The notes under the pieces were generated by a model. The model was given only the letters and a program-made list of their open reading frames with translations. It ran no database searches and was not told the DNA's origin. Shown piece after piece: positions 57,316 through 64,000 of a DNA stretch of 64,000 nt (positions are counted from its first letter, which is position 1; each line of letters starts with the position of its first letter). The stretch is from Schauerella fraxinea (GTDB lineage: Bacteria > Pseudomonadota > Gammaproteobacteria > Burkholderiales > Burkholderiaceae_B): assembly GCA_030849945.1 (NCBI GenBank), contig JAVDKK010000004.1, forward strand, positions 686,851-750,850. The letters run 5' to 3'. The translations under genes were made by a program, and so were the position numbers.

Positions 57316-59628
57316 TTACTTCAACGTCAACGCCTGCTGCCCCACCGGCGTCACGGTGCGGCCGTTCAAGTCCACGGCGAACTTCATGTTCGGCGGCGCC
57401 TGGGTCACGCGGCTCATCGCTTCAAACAACGGCTTGAAGCGCGACTGGAATACCGTGCCGATCGCGTTGCTATCGGCCGGCTTGCCGCCTGTAGCCTTGA
57501 TCGTGGCCGTCGACGTACCCAATGCCGCATTGAATGCGCGGTACATCGCCGCACGCGGCTGCACGTCGGCATACGCCAACTCGCCCGCATTGAACAAGCG
57601 ATGGAAGTCCGTTGCCATGTCGATACCGGGCACCGCTGCCAAGTCGCTCATCGCCAAGCCTTGGGCGCTCGCCAGTTGCGTGGCCCGCAAGCGCGCCGCA
57701 TCCAGATCGGCCGTAAACCGCGCCGTATCGTTCGCCGCGGGCGCCGCACCATCGGCCGCCGTGCAGGTGGTCAGATCGACCGGAAAGCCCCCATCGCGTT
57801 GCAACTGCGCGAGGGTCACCGGCGTCTGCAGCACGGCCAAGGTGAGCAACTGATCTGCCGTGAGCTTGGTCACCATCTCGCGCATCTCGCACGGCCAGTT
57901 GTTCTGCAGGAAGCGCAGGCGCGTGAGTTCGGAGATGTGCCACGACGCAAACTCGCGATACGACTTCGCGTTCAACGCATCCTTGTTCCACAAGATGCTG
58001 CCGGGTTGCGATTCGAGGTACGCATGCTCAGTGGCGTAGTGCTCGAACAGCTCATTGAAGCGCGGCACGTTTTCCAGCACGACCGTATCGATATCGACCT
58101 GATTGCCGGCCTTGAACTCGGCCAGCTTATAGGCCGGCACGTACGCAGCCAGCGACGGCACCTGCACATTGACCAGATAGTTTTCGCCGTTGTAGATCGC
58201 CGTATCGTTGGTGTGCAGATGACCCGCGAAGTGCAACTGCACACCCGTCGCGGCCGCTGCCACGGTGGTGGCATCCGTAGGCTTGCGCTTCAGGTCCAGA
58301 CCGCTTTCACCGAAGATCTGCGCGATCTGCTCGTTGCTGTTCTTGTAGAACTGCACCATCGGATAGTGGCCTGTGGTGATCAGCGTTTTGCCTTGCGCCT
58401 TGGCGCGGGCCGACACATCCTGCATCCACGCCACCACATGCTGCTTGTGCGTGACCATGCGGTTCCAGCCCGCATCGCCCGAGCCGGCGAAGTTATCGGC
58501 GCGCGTGCGTTGCGCGAGATCGGCATTGGCTTGCGGGATATACACGTTCGAATCCACCGCCATCACCCACACGCCCGGGATCGGCTCGACCAGATAGGTC
58601 GCGTCCGGCGTCTTCAGGCATTGCGTGTAATCCGCCTGCTTGAACGTATCGCCCGTGCCTTCGCGGCAAATTTCATATTGACGCGTATCGGCGCCCGACT
58701 CGCGTTGCGCTTGCGGCAGGCTGTAGCCCTCCACCGTGCGGTACGAACTGTAGGGGGTTTCCCAGTACGTGTATTTGGCTTGCGGCGTGGAGCCATACAA
58801 GCTCATGAATGCCATCAGCGGCTCGTAGCCCAACTGCTGGATTTCTTCGGTACACACCGTGGGCAGATCGGCGCCGGCCGCCTGCTTCAACGCCCAAGAG
58901 CTGGTGTAGTTGGCGCACTCCGAGGCGCCGCCCTTGCTGTAGATGCGCTGCGTTTTGCCGCCCACACCCAGGAAGTCACTTTTTCCTGCCGCCATCGTGA
59001 AAGGGCGCACCGGATCGTGATTGCCGAATGTGGCCAGAAATTCGACCCCGTGGCGTGCCGCGTACTCGTCCATGATGCGCTTCAAGCCACGCATGTGCAC
59101 AGGTTGACCGTCGTCGCTGAAGTCACCCGGCAACACGATGAGCTTTACGCCTTTCGCGACCGCGTCGTCCAGCGCCGCACGAAATGCGAAGTAGTTTTCG
59201 TTGAACAAGCGCGTAGACGTAAGCTGCGCGTACATCGTACGGATCGTCGCGTTCTGATTACCGGCGCGCGTGGGCAGGCCTGCGAATGAACCGTCTTCAA
59301 ACTGGCCATACACGTCATGAAAGTGAACATCGGAAATGAAAGCCACCTTCACTGCGGGTTTCGAAGGCGTTTCGCCGCCCGGGTCCGTGACTGGCGGGGT
59401 GGTGGGGTCGGGATTGCCGGGCGTGGTGGGCTCGGTGGGCGGCGTACCGGTATCCGGCGGCGTGCCGCCACCCGGGGTGCCGACGACTGGCGGTGTGCCG
59501 CCCCCCGGCGTCTCCACCACTGGCGGCGTGACGGCGCCGTTATCGTCATCGTCATCACCACCACACGCCGTCAACGCAAACGCCGCGGCCACCACCACCG
59601 CCAACCGGCGTTTCTGAAATCCCAACAT
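57316..59628 (-). CDS. Large metallophosphoesterase lipoprotein
   Basis: A 770-residue exported calcineurin-like phosphoesterase. The ATG at 59628 (MLGFQKRRLAVVV) has AAGGTGG upstream; the frame's earlier GTG lies inside that site. The lipobox is LTAC, giving a lipid-anchored mature protein, followed by an Asp run and a linker rich in Pro, Gly and Thr (residues about 30-90, TPP/GGG repeats). Metal motifs: SDVHFHD (DxH), LPGDFSDDG (GDxxDxG), FGNHDP (GNHD), TTGHYPMV and AGHLHTND (GHxH). Most such enzymes are 300-450 residues; the extra C-terminal about 300 residues are not recognised. Probably cleaves a phosphodiester or nucleotide outside the cell; substrate unknown. Confidence 0.85.
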   Translation of the reverse strand: MLGFQKRRLAVVVAAAFALTACGGDDDDDNGAVTPPVVETPGGGTPPVVGTPGGGTPPDTGTPPTEPTTPGNPDPTTPPVTDPGGETPSKPAVKVAFISDVHFHDVYGQFEDGSFAGLPTRAGNQNATIRTMYAQLTSTRLFNENYFAFRAALDDAVAKGVKLIVLPGDFSDDGQPVHMRGLKRIMDEYAARHGVEFLATFGNHDPVRPFTMAAGKSDFLGVGGKTQRIYSKGGASECANYTSSWALKQAAGADLPTVCTEEIQQLGYEPLMAFMSLYGSTPQAKYTYWETPYSSYRTVEGYSLPQAQRESGADTRQYEICREGTGDTFKQADYTQCLKTPDATYLVEPIPGVWVMAVDSNVYIPQANADLAQRTRADNFAGSGDAGWNRMVTHKQHVVAWMQDVSARAKAQGKTLITTGHYPMVQFYKNSNEQIAQIFGESGLDLKRKPTDATTVAAAATGVQLHFAGHLHTNDTAIYNGENYLVNVQVPSLAAYVPAYKLAEFKAGNQVDIDTVVLENVPRFNELFEHYATEHAYLESQPGSILWNKDALNAKSYREFASWHISELTRLRFLQNNWPCEMREMVTKLTADQLLTLAVLQTPVTLAQLQRDGGFPVDLTTCTAADGAAPAANDTARFTADLDAARLRATQLASAQGLAMSDLAAVPGIDMATDFHRLFNAGELAYADVQPRAAMYRAFNAALGTSTATIKATGGKPADSNAIGTVFQSRFKPLFEAMSRVTQAPPNMKFAVDLNGRTVTPVGQQALTLK

Positions 59629-59790
59629 CGCTGCCACCTTACAAACTCATGAAAGGCGGTCATATTGACGCGCGAATATGTACGGGGTGTGGCAATGGTG
59701 AAATGAAACCCGATCGGCAACGTGACAGGACGATCCCGCCAGCACATGCCGCCCCGGCGTTGCTGATCACGACGCCCTGAACCGAGCCCG

Positions 59791-61347
59791 CTACAGTTGA
59801 TTCTCGATCGGCAGCCAGCTCAACACACGAACGCTGGCGCGCTGCCACCATGAGGTCTCCGGGTCTACATTCAACTGCGTCGGCGGCGTGGTGCGGCGAT
59901 CTTCCCACACCAGGCGATCGTCGCGCAGTTGCACGCGATAGCTGTGATCTGGCCCGGTATGCAACGTGAAGAGCGCCATCACCTCTTTTGCAACGTCGGC
60001 ATTGTCGAAGAGCAGCCCCATCTCCGTATTCAGCCGCACCGAGCGCGGATCGAAATTGAACGACCCCACGAAGCCCCGCTCCCCATCGACGATGAACGCC
60101 TTGGTGTGCAGGCTGGCCCCACTCGACCCAAACAGACTCGTGTCGGTATCGCCAAACGGCATGAGCTCATACAACCGCACGCCACCGCGCAGCAAGGCTT
60201 CGCGATAGCGTGAATAGCCGCTGTGTACCGCCGCCACATCGTTCGATGCCAGGGAGTTGGTCAGCACCGTGACCTGACGGCCCTGCTGTGCGGCGTCGAT
60301 CAATTGCTGCGTGCCGTCGGCCCCCGGCACAAAGTACGGCGAAATGATCGACAGATCTTGAGTCGCGGTGCGCCCCACCGCGAGAATATCCTCGATCAAC
60401 CAGTTGCTTTCGTCGCCCTCGCCCAGTGCCTTCTCAGGCGGGTCCGACACGATGCGTGCCGACGCCGTCCAATGCGGACGCTTCGACCCATCGAGATACG
60501 CGCCCACCGTGGCCGAGCGCGCAACGTGCGAGAGATAGGGTTCTGCCTCGGCACTCGAACGGAGCGTACGCGAGCTATTGCGCAGTCCATCGAGCGTGAG
60601 CGTCGTGCGCTCGCGCAGCGCATCGATGGGCAGCACCGCACGGCTATTCCAGAACGCATCGAAGATGCCGGCCGCCTCACCCACGGCGCGCCCCAACACC
60701 AGCACGTCGGCGTCGAGAAAATTGGTGGCATGCGCCGCATCGAAATACTCGTCGCCGATGTTGCGGCCCCCCACCACGGCCAATTGCCCGTCGACGATCC
60801 ATGCCTTGTTATGCATGCGCCGATTGAGGCTCAACCCTCGCAACAACATCTCGACCGCACGCCCGATCGTGCCGCCGCGATTGCGCGAGGGGTTGAAGAG
60901 CCGAATCTCGATATTGGGATGCTTGACCATGGCGCGCATCGCATCGTCGCCGCCATGAGCATTGATGTCGTCCAACAGCACCCGCACGCGCACGCCGCGA
61001 TCGGCGGCGGCTAGCAGTTCGCCCGCCAGCAGGCGTCCGGTGAGATCGTCGTGCCACAGGTAATACTGCACATCCAAACTGCGCCCTGCATGCCGCGCCG
61101 AGAGTGCCCGGATGGCAAAGGCATCGGCGTTATCGGAAATGAGCACGAGGCCGCTTCGATCGGAATGGGCCGCCACCAAGGGCGCCACCGCGGCCTCAAT
61201 CATCGTGGTGGGGCCGCCCGGCGCAATCGAATGGCTCGGCTCCCCCATCGCCGAATCCGAGAATCGTCCATACGCATAGAGCGATAGCCACGACCCGACG
61301 ACCAGAAGGGTTACCACGATAAGGATGAATTTCACCGCACGACGCAT
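59791..61347 (-). CDS. Phospholipase D-like/cardiolipin synthase-type protein with two HKD motifs
   Basis: A 518-residue membrane-anchored PLD-family protein. I take the ATG at 61347 (MRRAVKFILIVVTLLVVGSW), which has GCAGGAAAACAG upstream and an N-terminal TM helix. HKD 1 is HNKAWIVDGQLAVVGGRN, HKD 2 is HTKAFIVDGERGFVGSFN. Families such as phosphatidylserine/cardiolipin synthases of the ClsC/YmdC type match best; the alternative is a periplasmic phospholipase. The frame stays open to 61677, and an ATG at 61500 would add about 51 residues of RGPY/GGPY repeats from the minisatellite at 61391-61486; I consider that leader less likely. Confidence 0.87.
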   Translation of the reverse strand: MRRAVKFILIVVTLLVVGSWLSLYAYGRFSDSAMGEPSHSIAPGGPTTMIEAAVAPLVAAHSDRSGLVLISDNADAFAIRALSARHAGRSLDVQYYLWHDDLTGRLLAGELLAAADRGVRVRVLLDDINAHGGDDAMRAMVKHPNIEIRLFNPSRNRGGTIGRAVEMLLRGLSLNRRMHNKAWIVDGQLAVVGGRNIGDEYFDAAHATNFLDADVLVLGRAVGEAAGIFDAFWNSRAVLPIDALRERTTLTLDGLRNSSRTLRSSAEAEPYLSHVARSATVGAYLDGSKRPHWTASARIVSDPPEKALGEGDESNWLIEDILAVGRTATQDLSIISPYFVPGADGTQQLIDAAQQGRQVTVLTNSLASNDVAAVHSGYSRYREALLRGGVRLYELMPFGDTDTSLFGSSGASLHTKAFIVDGERGFVGSFNFDPRSVRLNTEMGLLFDNADVAKEVMALFTLHTGPDHSYRVQLRDDRLVWEDRRTTPPTQLNVDPETSWWQRASVRVLSWLPIENQL

Positions 61348-61390
61348 CTGTTTTCCTGCCGGCCGCAAAGGTTGAAACGGGATTGCTCGT

Positions 61391-61486
61391 CCATACGGGC
61401 CTCCATATAAGCCTCCGTATGGGCCTCCAGACGGGCCTCCGTATTGGCCTCGATACGGGCCTCGATATGGACCTCTAGACGGGCCT
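61391..61486. repeat. Minisatellite: eight 12-bp tandem units
   Basis: Eight 12-bp units from 61391 to 61486 share the pattern CC-G/A-T/A-A-C/T-GGGCCT (for example CCATACGGGCCT, CCGTATGGGCCT, CGATACGGGCCT). They lie in the divergent gap between the PLD-like and DUF3597 genes. In the minus-strand PLD frame each unit encodes a tetrapeptide such as RGPY or GGPY. Length variation by slippage is likely. Confidence 0.85.
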
Positions 61487-61629
61487 GCTTGAGCGGCCAT
61501 TGAACCACGTCGAAAGCTCGGCTTAGTTCGATCGTTTACTGCGTAATTTGCCGGTTCGATGGGCGCGGTCCTTGCTGCGGAAGGCCGCGGCGTCGCCGTC
61601 ACCTTTGCGTGCTTACCTGGAGATAGGCA

Positions 61630-62064
61630 ATGAACATATTCAAAGCAATTCTCAATAAAATCTTTCCGTCCGATCATCCCGCCAACGCAGAAGCCTCAGG
61701 CAGCGCGCCCTCGGGTGGCGTACCCGGCGCACAAGCCGGCACCACCGCTGCGCCGCCTGCCGGCACACCCGCACCGGGCGGCGCACCCGCCGCGACCGCG
61801 ACGCCGGTCGACGTCAATGCCGTGCTCACAGAGATGCAATCGCACAACAGCGAAAAGCTCAATTGGAAAACGTCGATCGTCGATCTGCTCAAGCTGCTTG
61901 GCCTGGACAGCAGCCTTACCGCACGCAAGCAATTGGCTGCCGAATTGAACTACACCGGTAGCACCGACGACTCCGCCGCCATGAATATCTGGCTGCACAA
62001 AGAAGTGATGAAGAAACTGGCCGCCAACGGCGGCAAGCTGCCGGACGATCTGAAAGACAATTGA
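61630..62064 (+). CDS. DUF3597-family protein
   Basis: A 144-residue protein. The N-terminal MNIFKAILNKIFPSDHPANA and the C-terminal block around WKTSIVDLLKLLGLDSSLTA, with NIWLHKEVMKKLAANGGKLP near the end, match DUF3597, a small conserved domain of unknown function. A Pro/Ala/Gly-rich linker (APPAGTPAPGGAPAATATP) joins the two parts. There is no signal peptide. It is divergent from the PLD-like gene across the minisatellite. Function unknown. Confidence 0.83.
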   Translation: MNIFKAILNKIFPSDHPANAEASGSAPSGGVPGAQAGTTAAPPAGTPAPGGAPAATATPVDVNAVLTEMQSHNSEKLNWKTSIVDLLKLLGLDSSLTARKQLAAELNYTGSTDDSAAMNIWLHKEVMKKLAANGGKLPDDLKDN

Positions 62065-62077
62065 TCCGGCGATAACG

Positions 62078-62527
62078 TCAGGGCGCATCCGTCGGCCGAG
62101 CCGGGTTGACGATGCGCCGTTCATGCCACGCAGCAAGATCCTCATCGCTGATGCTGGCATCTCTACCGGAGTGCTGCGATAGGCCATCTCGCGCCCATGT
62201 CTCCAGCGCCAGTGACGCGACCTCGGTCTGATAAAGCTCGATCCTGCCATCCACCACCAGCCCCGCGGGTAGCGCACGGATCGACGTGCCCGTAATCGTC
62301 AGATCGCCGTGCACGACCAGCCGAGTCGGTAGCCGCTGATAATTCCAAGGATCCTTGACCGTCAACGAACCGTCCACCACGCAAAATCCTGCGTCGTTTG
62401 GGTGTGCACCGTTGACCGAGAGGCTGTCGCAACCCGGTGTGCGATCCTCGTAGAGCAGCCATGCGCCCATCGCGATTGCAATCGCGACGCCCATCCCCAC
62501 ATAGCGCAACAGATGGCTTTTTTTCAT
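62078..62527 (-). CDS. Hypothetical membrane-anchored protein with short repeat
   Basis: A 149-residue protein. An N-terminal TM helix (LLRYVGMGVAIAIAMGAWLL) is followed by a probably exported domain. The middle contains LPTRLVVHGDLTITGTSIRA and LPAGLVVDGRIELYQT, two copies of a beta-helix-like repeat of about 20 residues, similar in pattern to repeat proteins with LPxxLxVxGxL units. The tail is charged. No enzyme motif is visible. It is convergent with the DUF3597 gene (13 bp). Confidence 0.7.
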   Translation of the reverse strand: MKKSHLLRYVGMGVAIAIAMGAWLLYEDRTPGCDSLSVNGAHPNDAGFCVVDGSLTVKDPWNYQRLPTRLVVHGDLTITGTSIRALPAGLVVDGRIELYQTEVASLALETWARDGLSQHSGRDASISDEDLAAWHERRIVNPARPTDAP

Positions 62528-62655
62528 TTTGCTTGTTCGCTCGCGGATACGTCACGCAACCCTATGTTGCGGCGCGGCATTTCACCGATTACCGCGATAC
62601 ACTACGCGCCCAGTCTAACTGTAAGTACCTGATTTTGATCAAACCTTCCGAGCCC

Positions 62656-63225
62656 ATGAAGACCTTGCCTCCTGCCCGCCTAGGCTTTTTGCCCGCCCTG
62701 ATTTTCAGCTCACGGTGGCTGCAGTTGCCGCTGTACCTCGGCCTGATCGTCGCGCAGGGCGTTTATGTATTTTTGTTCTTGAAAGAACTTTGGCATCTGG
62801 TGACCCATGCATCGTCATTCGGCGAGCTGGAAATCATGCTGCTGGTGCTGGGTTTGATCGATGTGGTGATGATCTCCAACCTGCTGCTGATGGTGATTGT
62901 GGGCGGATACGAAACGTTCGTGTCGCGCCTGCGGCTTGAAAATCACCCCGATCAGCCGGAATGGCTCAGTCACGTCAACGCCAGTGTGCTCAAGGTGAAG
63001 CTGGCCATGGCCATCATCGGCATCTCGTCGATTCACCTGCTGCGCACCTTTATCGAAGCCGGCAGCATCGGCATCGAGAACTCCCGTTTCACCGAAGCCG
63101 GCGTGATGTGGCAGACGATTATCCACGTTGTGTTTATCTTGTCGGCAATCGGTATTGCTTATGTGGATAAGCTGAGTACGCCGGTATTTCACCCGGAGCA
63201 GGCGACGCGCGACCCGTTGAATTGA
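62656..63225 (+). CDS. YqhA-like UPF0114 membrane protein
   Basis: A 189-residue integral membrane protein of the UPF0114/YqhA family. The start at 62656 (MKTLPPARLGFLPALIFSSR) is preferred: upstream extension to 62437 is not supported, although no strong ribosome-binding site is seen here. Helices: LQLPLYLGLIVAQGVYVFLF, IMLLVLGLIDVVMISNLLLM, VKLAMAIIGISSIHLLRTFI and WQTIIHVVFILSAIGIAYVD. The conserved loop GGYETFVSRL follows the second helix. Function of the family is unknown, though homologues resemble small ion-channel-like membrane proteins. Confidence 0.87.
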   Translation: MKTLPPARLGFLPALIFSSRWLQLPLYLGLIVAQGVYVFLFLKELWHLVTHASSFGELEIMLLVLGLIDVVMISNLLLMVIVGGYETFVSRLRLENHPDQPEWLSHVNASVLKVKLAMAIIGISSIHLLRTFIEAGSIGIENSRFTEAGVMWQTIIHVVFILSAIGIAYVDKLSTPVFHPEQATRDPLN

Positions 63226-63255
63226 AGCGTCATGATTTACTAGTTTGTCGCGCGA

Positions 63256-63283
63256 TGTCCGACAGTTTTTTGCCTGTCGGACA
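63256..63283. repeat. Inverted repeat TGTCCGACAG...CTGTCGGACA
   Basis: A perfect 10-bp stem, TGTCCGACAG (63256-63265) and CTGTCGGACA (63274-63283), with an 8-base loop TTTTTTGC. It lies 30 bp after the YqhA-like stop and about 100 bp beyond the end of the convergent dehydrogenase gene. It could act as a bidirectional terminator-like hairpin, but lacks a U-run after the stem. Confidence 0.5.
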
Positions 63284-63379
63284 GCCATAGCTTTAGATCG
63301 CGACCACTAGCCAACAGATCGGCAGCCAACGCAGGTTCGATGGCGGTGACACTGACCCAAAGCCACTCATGCCAACGCT

Positions 63380-64000
63380 TCAAAGTCGCAAGTCAGACTC
63401 TTGGGGCGTGAGCACATATTTGAGGTCATACAGCACATTGTTCGGCTTGCCGAACTCTCGAATGCGTTCTGCACCCATCTCAACAAACTGCTCATGCGCT
63501 ACGGCCAACACGATCGCGTCATAGGCGCCGGCCTTGGGCGAATTCACCGGCGTCAAACCGTATTCATGCTGTGCTTCGGCGGCGTCGACCCACGGGTCGT
63601 ACACATCCACCTCGACGTTGTAGTCGCGCAGCTCATTCACGATATCCACGATCCGTGTGTTGCGTAGGTCGGGGCAGTTCTCCTTGAATGCGAGGCCCAT
63701 CACCAGTACTTTGGCACCGTCGACGTGAATACGACGCTTGGTCATGCACTTGACCAGTTGTGAAACGACGTAGCCTCCCATGGAATCGTTCAGCCGACGG
63801 CCAGCAAGAATGATCTGAGGATGGTATCCAATCGCCTCCGCTTTATGCGTGAGGTAATACGGATCCACGCCGATGCAGTGACCGCCCACCAGACCGGGAC
63901 GGAACGGCAGGAAATTCCACTTTGTACCGGCAGCTTCGAGCACCGCTTCGGTGTCGATCCCCATCTTGTTGAAGATCAGCGCCAGTTCGTTGATGAGCGC
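63380..64000 (-). CDS. Nucleotide-sugar dehydrogenase (WbpA/TviB type), partial
   Basis: The 207 C-terminal residues of a UDP-glucose/GDP-mannose dehydrogenase-family enzyme; the 5' part lies beyond the right edge. Residues INELALIFNKMGIDT and GLVGGHCIGVDPYYLTHKAE give the catalytic cysteine (GGHC) in the central domain, and VLVMGLAFKENCPDLRNTRI plus VDVYDPWVDAAEAQHEYG the C-terminal nucleotide-binding domain. Details (PDLRNTR) match the UDP-GlcNAc/GalNAc 6-dehydrogenase branch used in surface polysaccharide synthesis. It is probably the last gene of a leftward polysaccharide operon. Confidence 0.88.
   Translation of the reverse strand, partial: ALINELALIFNKMGIDTEAVLEAAGTKWNFLPFRPGLVGGHCIGVDPYYLTHKAEAIGYHPQIILAGRRLNDSMGGYVVSQLVKCMTKRRIHVDGAKVLVMGLAFKENCPDLRNTRIVDIVNELRDYNVEVDVYDPWVDAAEAQHEYGLTPVNSPKAGAYDAIVLAVAHEQFVEMGAERIREFGKPNNVLYDLKYVLTPQESDLRL

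Noticed and set aside
57601..59289. A 562-codon plus-strand frame opposite the metallophosphoesterase
   Set aside because: The minus-strand protein has all its metal motifs and a lipobox; the opposite frame is Arg/His-rich with no domain.
62437..62655. N-terminal extension of the YqhA-like protein
   Set aside because: The extra 73 residues overlap the promoter region, have no helix and are absent in the family's usual length.

Overview
This 64 kb window looks like chromosomal DNA from a GC-rich betaproteobacterium of the Burkholderiales, most likely an Alcaligenaceae relative (Bordetella/Achromobacter type). The reasons are two Bug/TctC-type extracytoplasmic receptors without TctAB partners, many CoA-transferase/CoA-lyase and ABC uptake genes, a short FlhD regulator, and family membership and codon use throughout. 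The genus is inferred, not shown. The window is gene-dense and mostly metabolic. I see no integrase, transposase, phage block, plasmid origin or CRISPR array.

Left part (1-12.65 kb): the 5' part of serB on the minus strand, then a large catabolic block. It holds two family III CoA-transferases, one HMG-CoA-lyase-like enzyme, two CitE/HpcH-like CoA-ester lyases, a Bug receptor, a complete LIV-type ABC transporter (HMGKF) and a GntR/UTRA repressor. Two promoters, upstream of 779 and of 3946, carry the same GTACG-N6-CGTAC inverted repeat in exactly the same position relative to the -10 box, which makes this look like one GntR regulon for uptake and CoA-dependent cleavage of a short carboxylic acid. 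Next (12.6-18.9 kb) come an OYE flavoenzyme and a Tat-exported aldo/keto reductase divergent from a LysR regulator, a tRNA-Arg(TCT), a PuuB/OrdL-like FAD oxidase and outer-membrane phospholipase A.

Middle part (18.9-45.6 kb): a truncated KdpD-like kinase and KdpE-like regulator sit directly upstream of kup, and a KdpE-box-like sequence lies in the kdpE-kup gap; a SelA-like PLP enzyme is translationally coupled to kup. Then come a GST, divergent from a Bug receptor-amidase-isochorismatase-GntR operon with a perfect palindrome in its promoter region, and an IclR regulator with a polar amino-acid ABC transporter plus hutD and hutF (part of histidine utilisation). After a RIO1-like kinase there is a two-sided sulfur-amino-acid cluster: a minus-strand ABC importer plus cystathionine-lyase-type enzyme, divergent from a thiol dioxygenase and a four-domain rhodanese. 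A short orphan FlhD-like protein and a chemoreceptor follow.

Right part (45.6-64 kb): a 24-aa membrane peptide, a highly structured 0.7 kb intergenic region with a candidate small RNA, a LysR regulator divergent from a Dpp/Opp-type peptide ABC operon ending in an alpha/beta hydrolase and an M20 peptidase, AraC and LysE genes, a large metallophosphoesterase lipoprotein, a cardiolipin-synthase-like PLD protein divergent from a DUF3597 gene across a 12-bp minisatellite, a YqhA-like membrane protein, and the C-terminal part of a nucleotide-sugar dehydrogenase running off the right edge.

The best candidates for something new are the GntR-controlled CoA-transferase/lyase regulon with paired operators, the rewired KdpDE-Kup unit, the divergent thiol-catabolism cluster, and the structured intergenic RNA candidate at about 46.0-46.3 kb.
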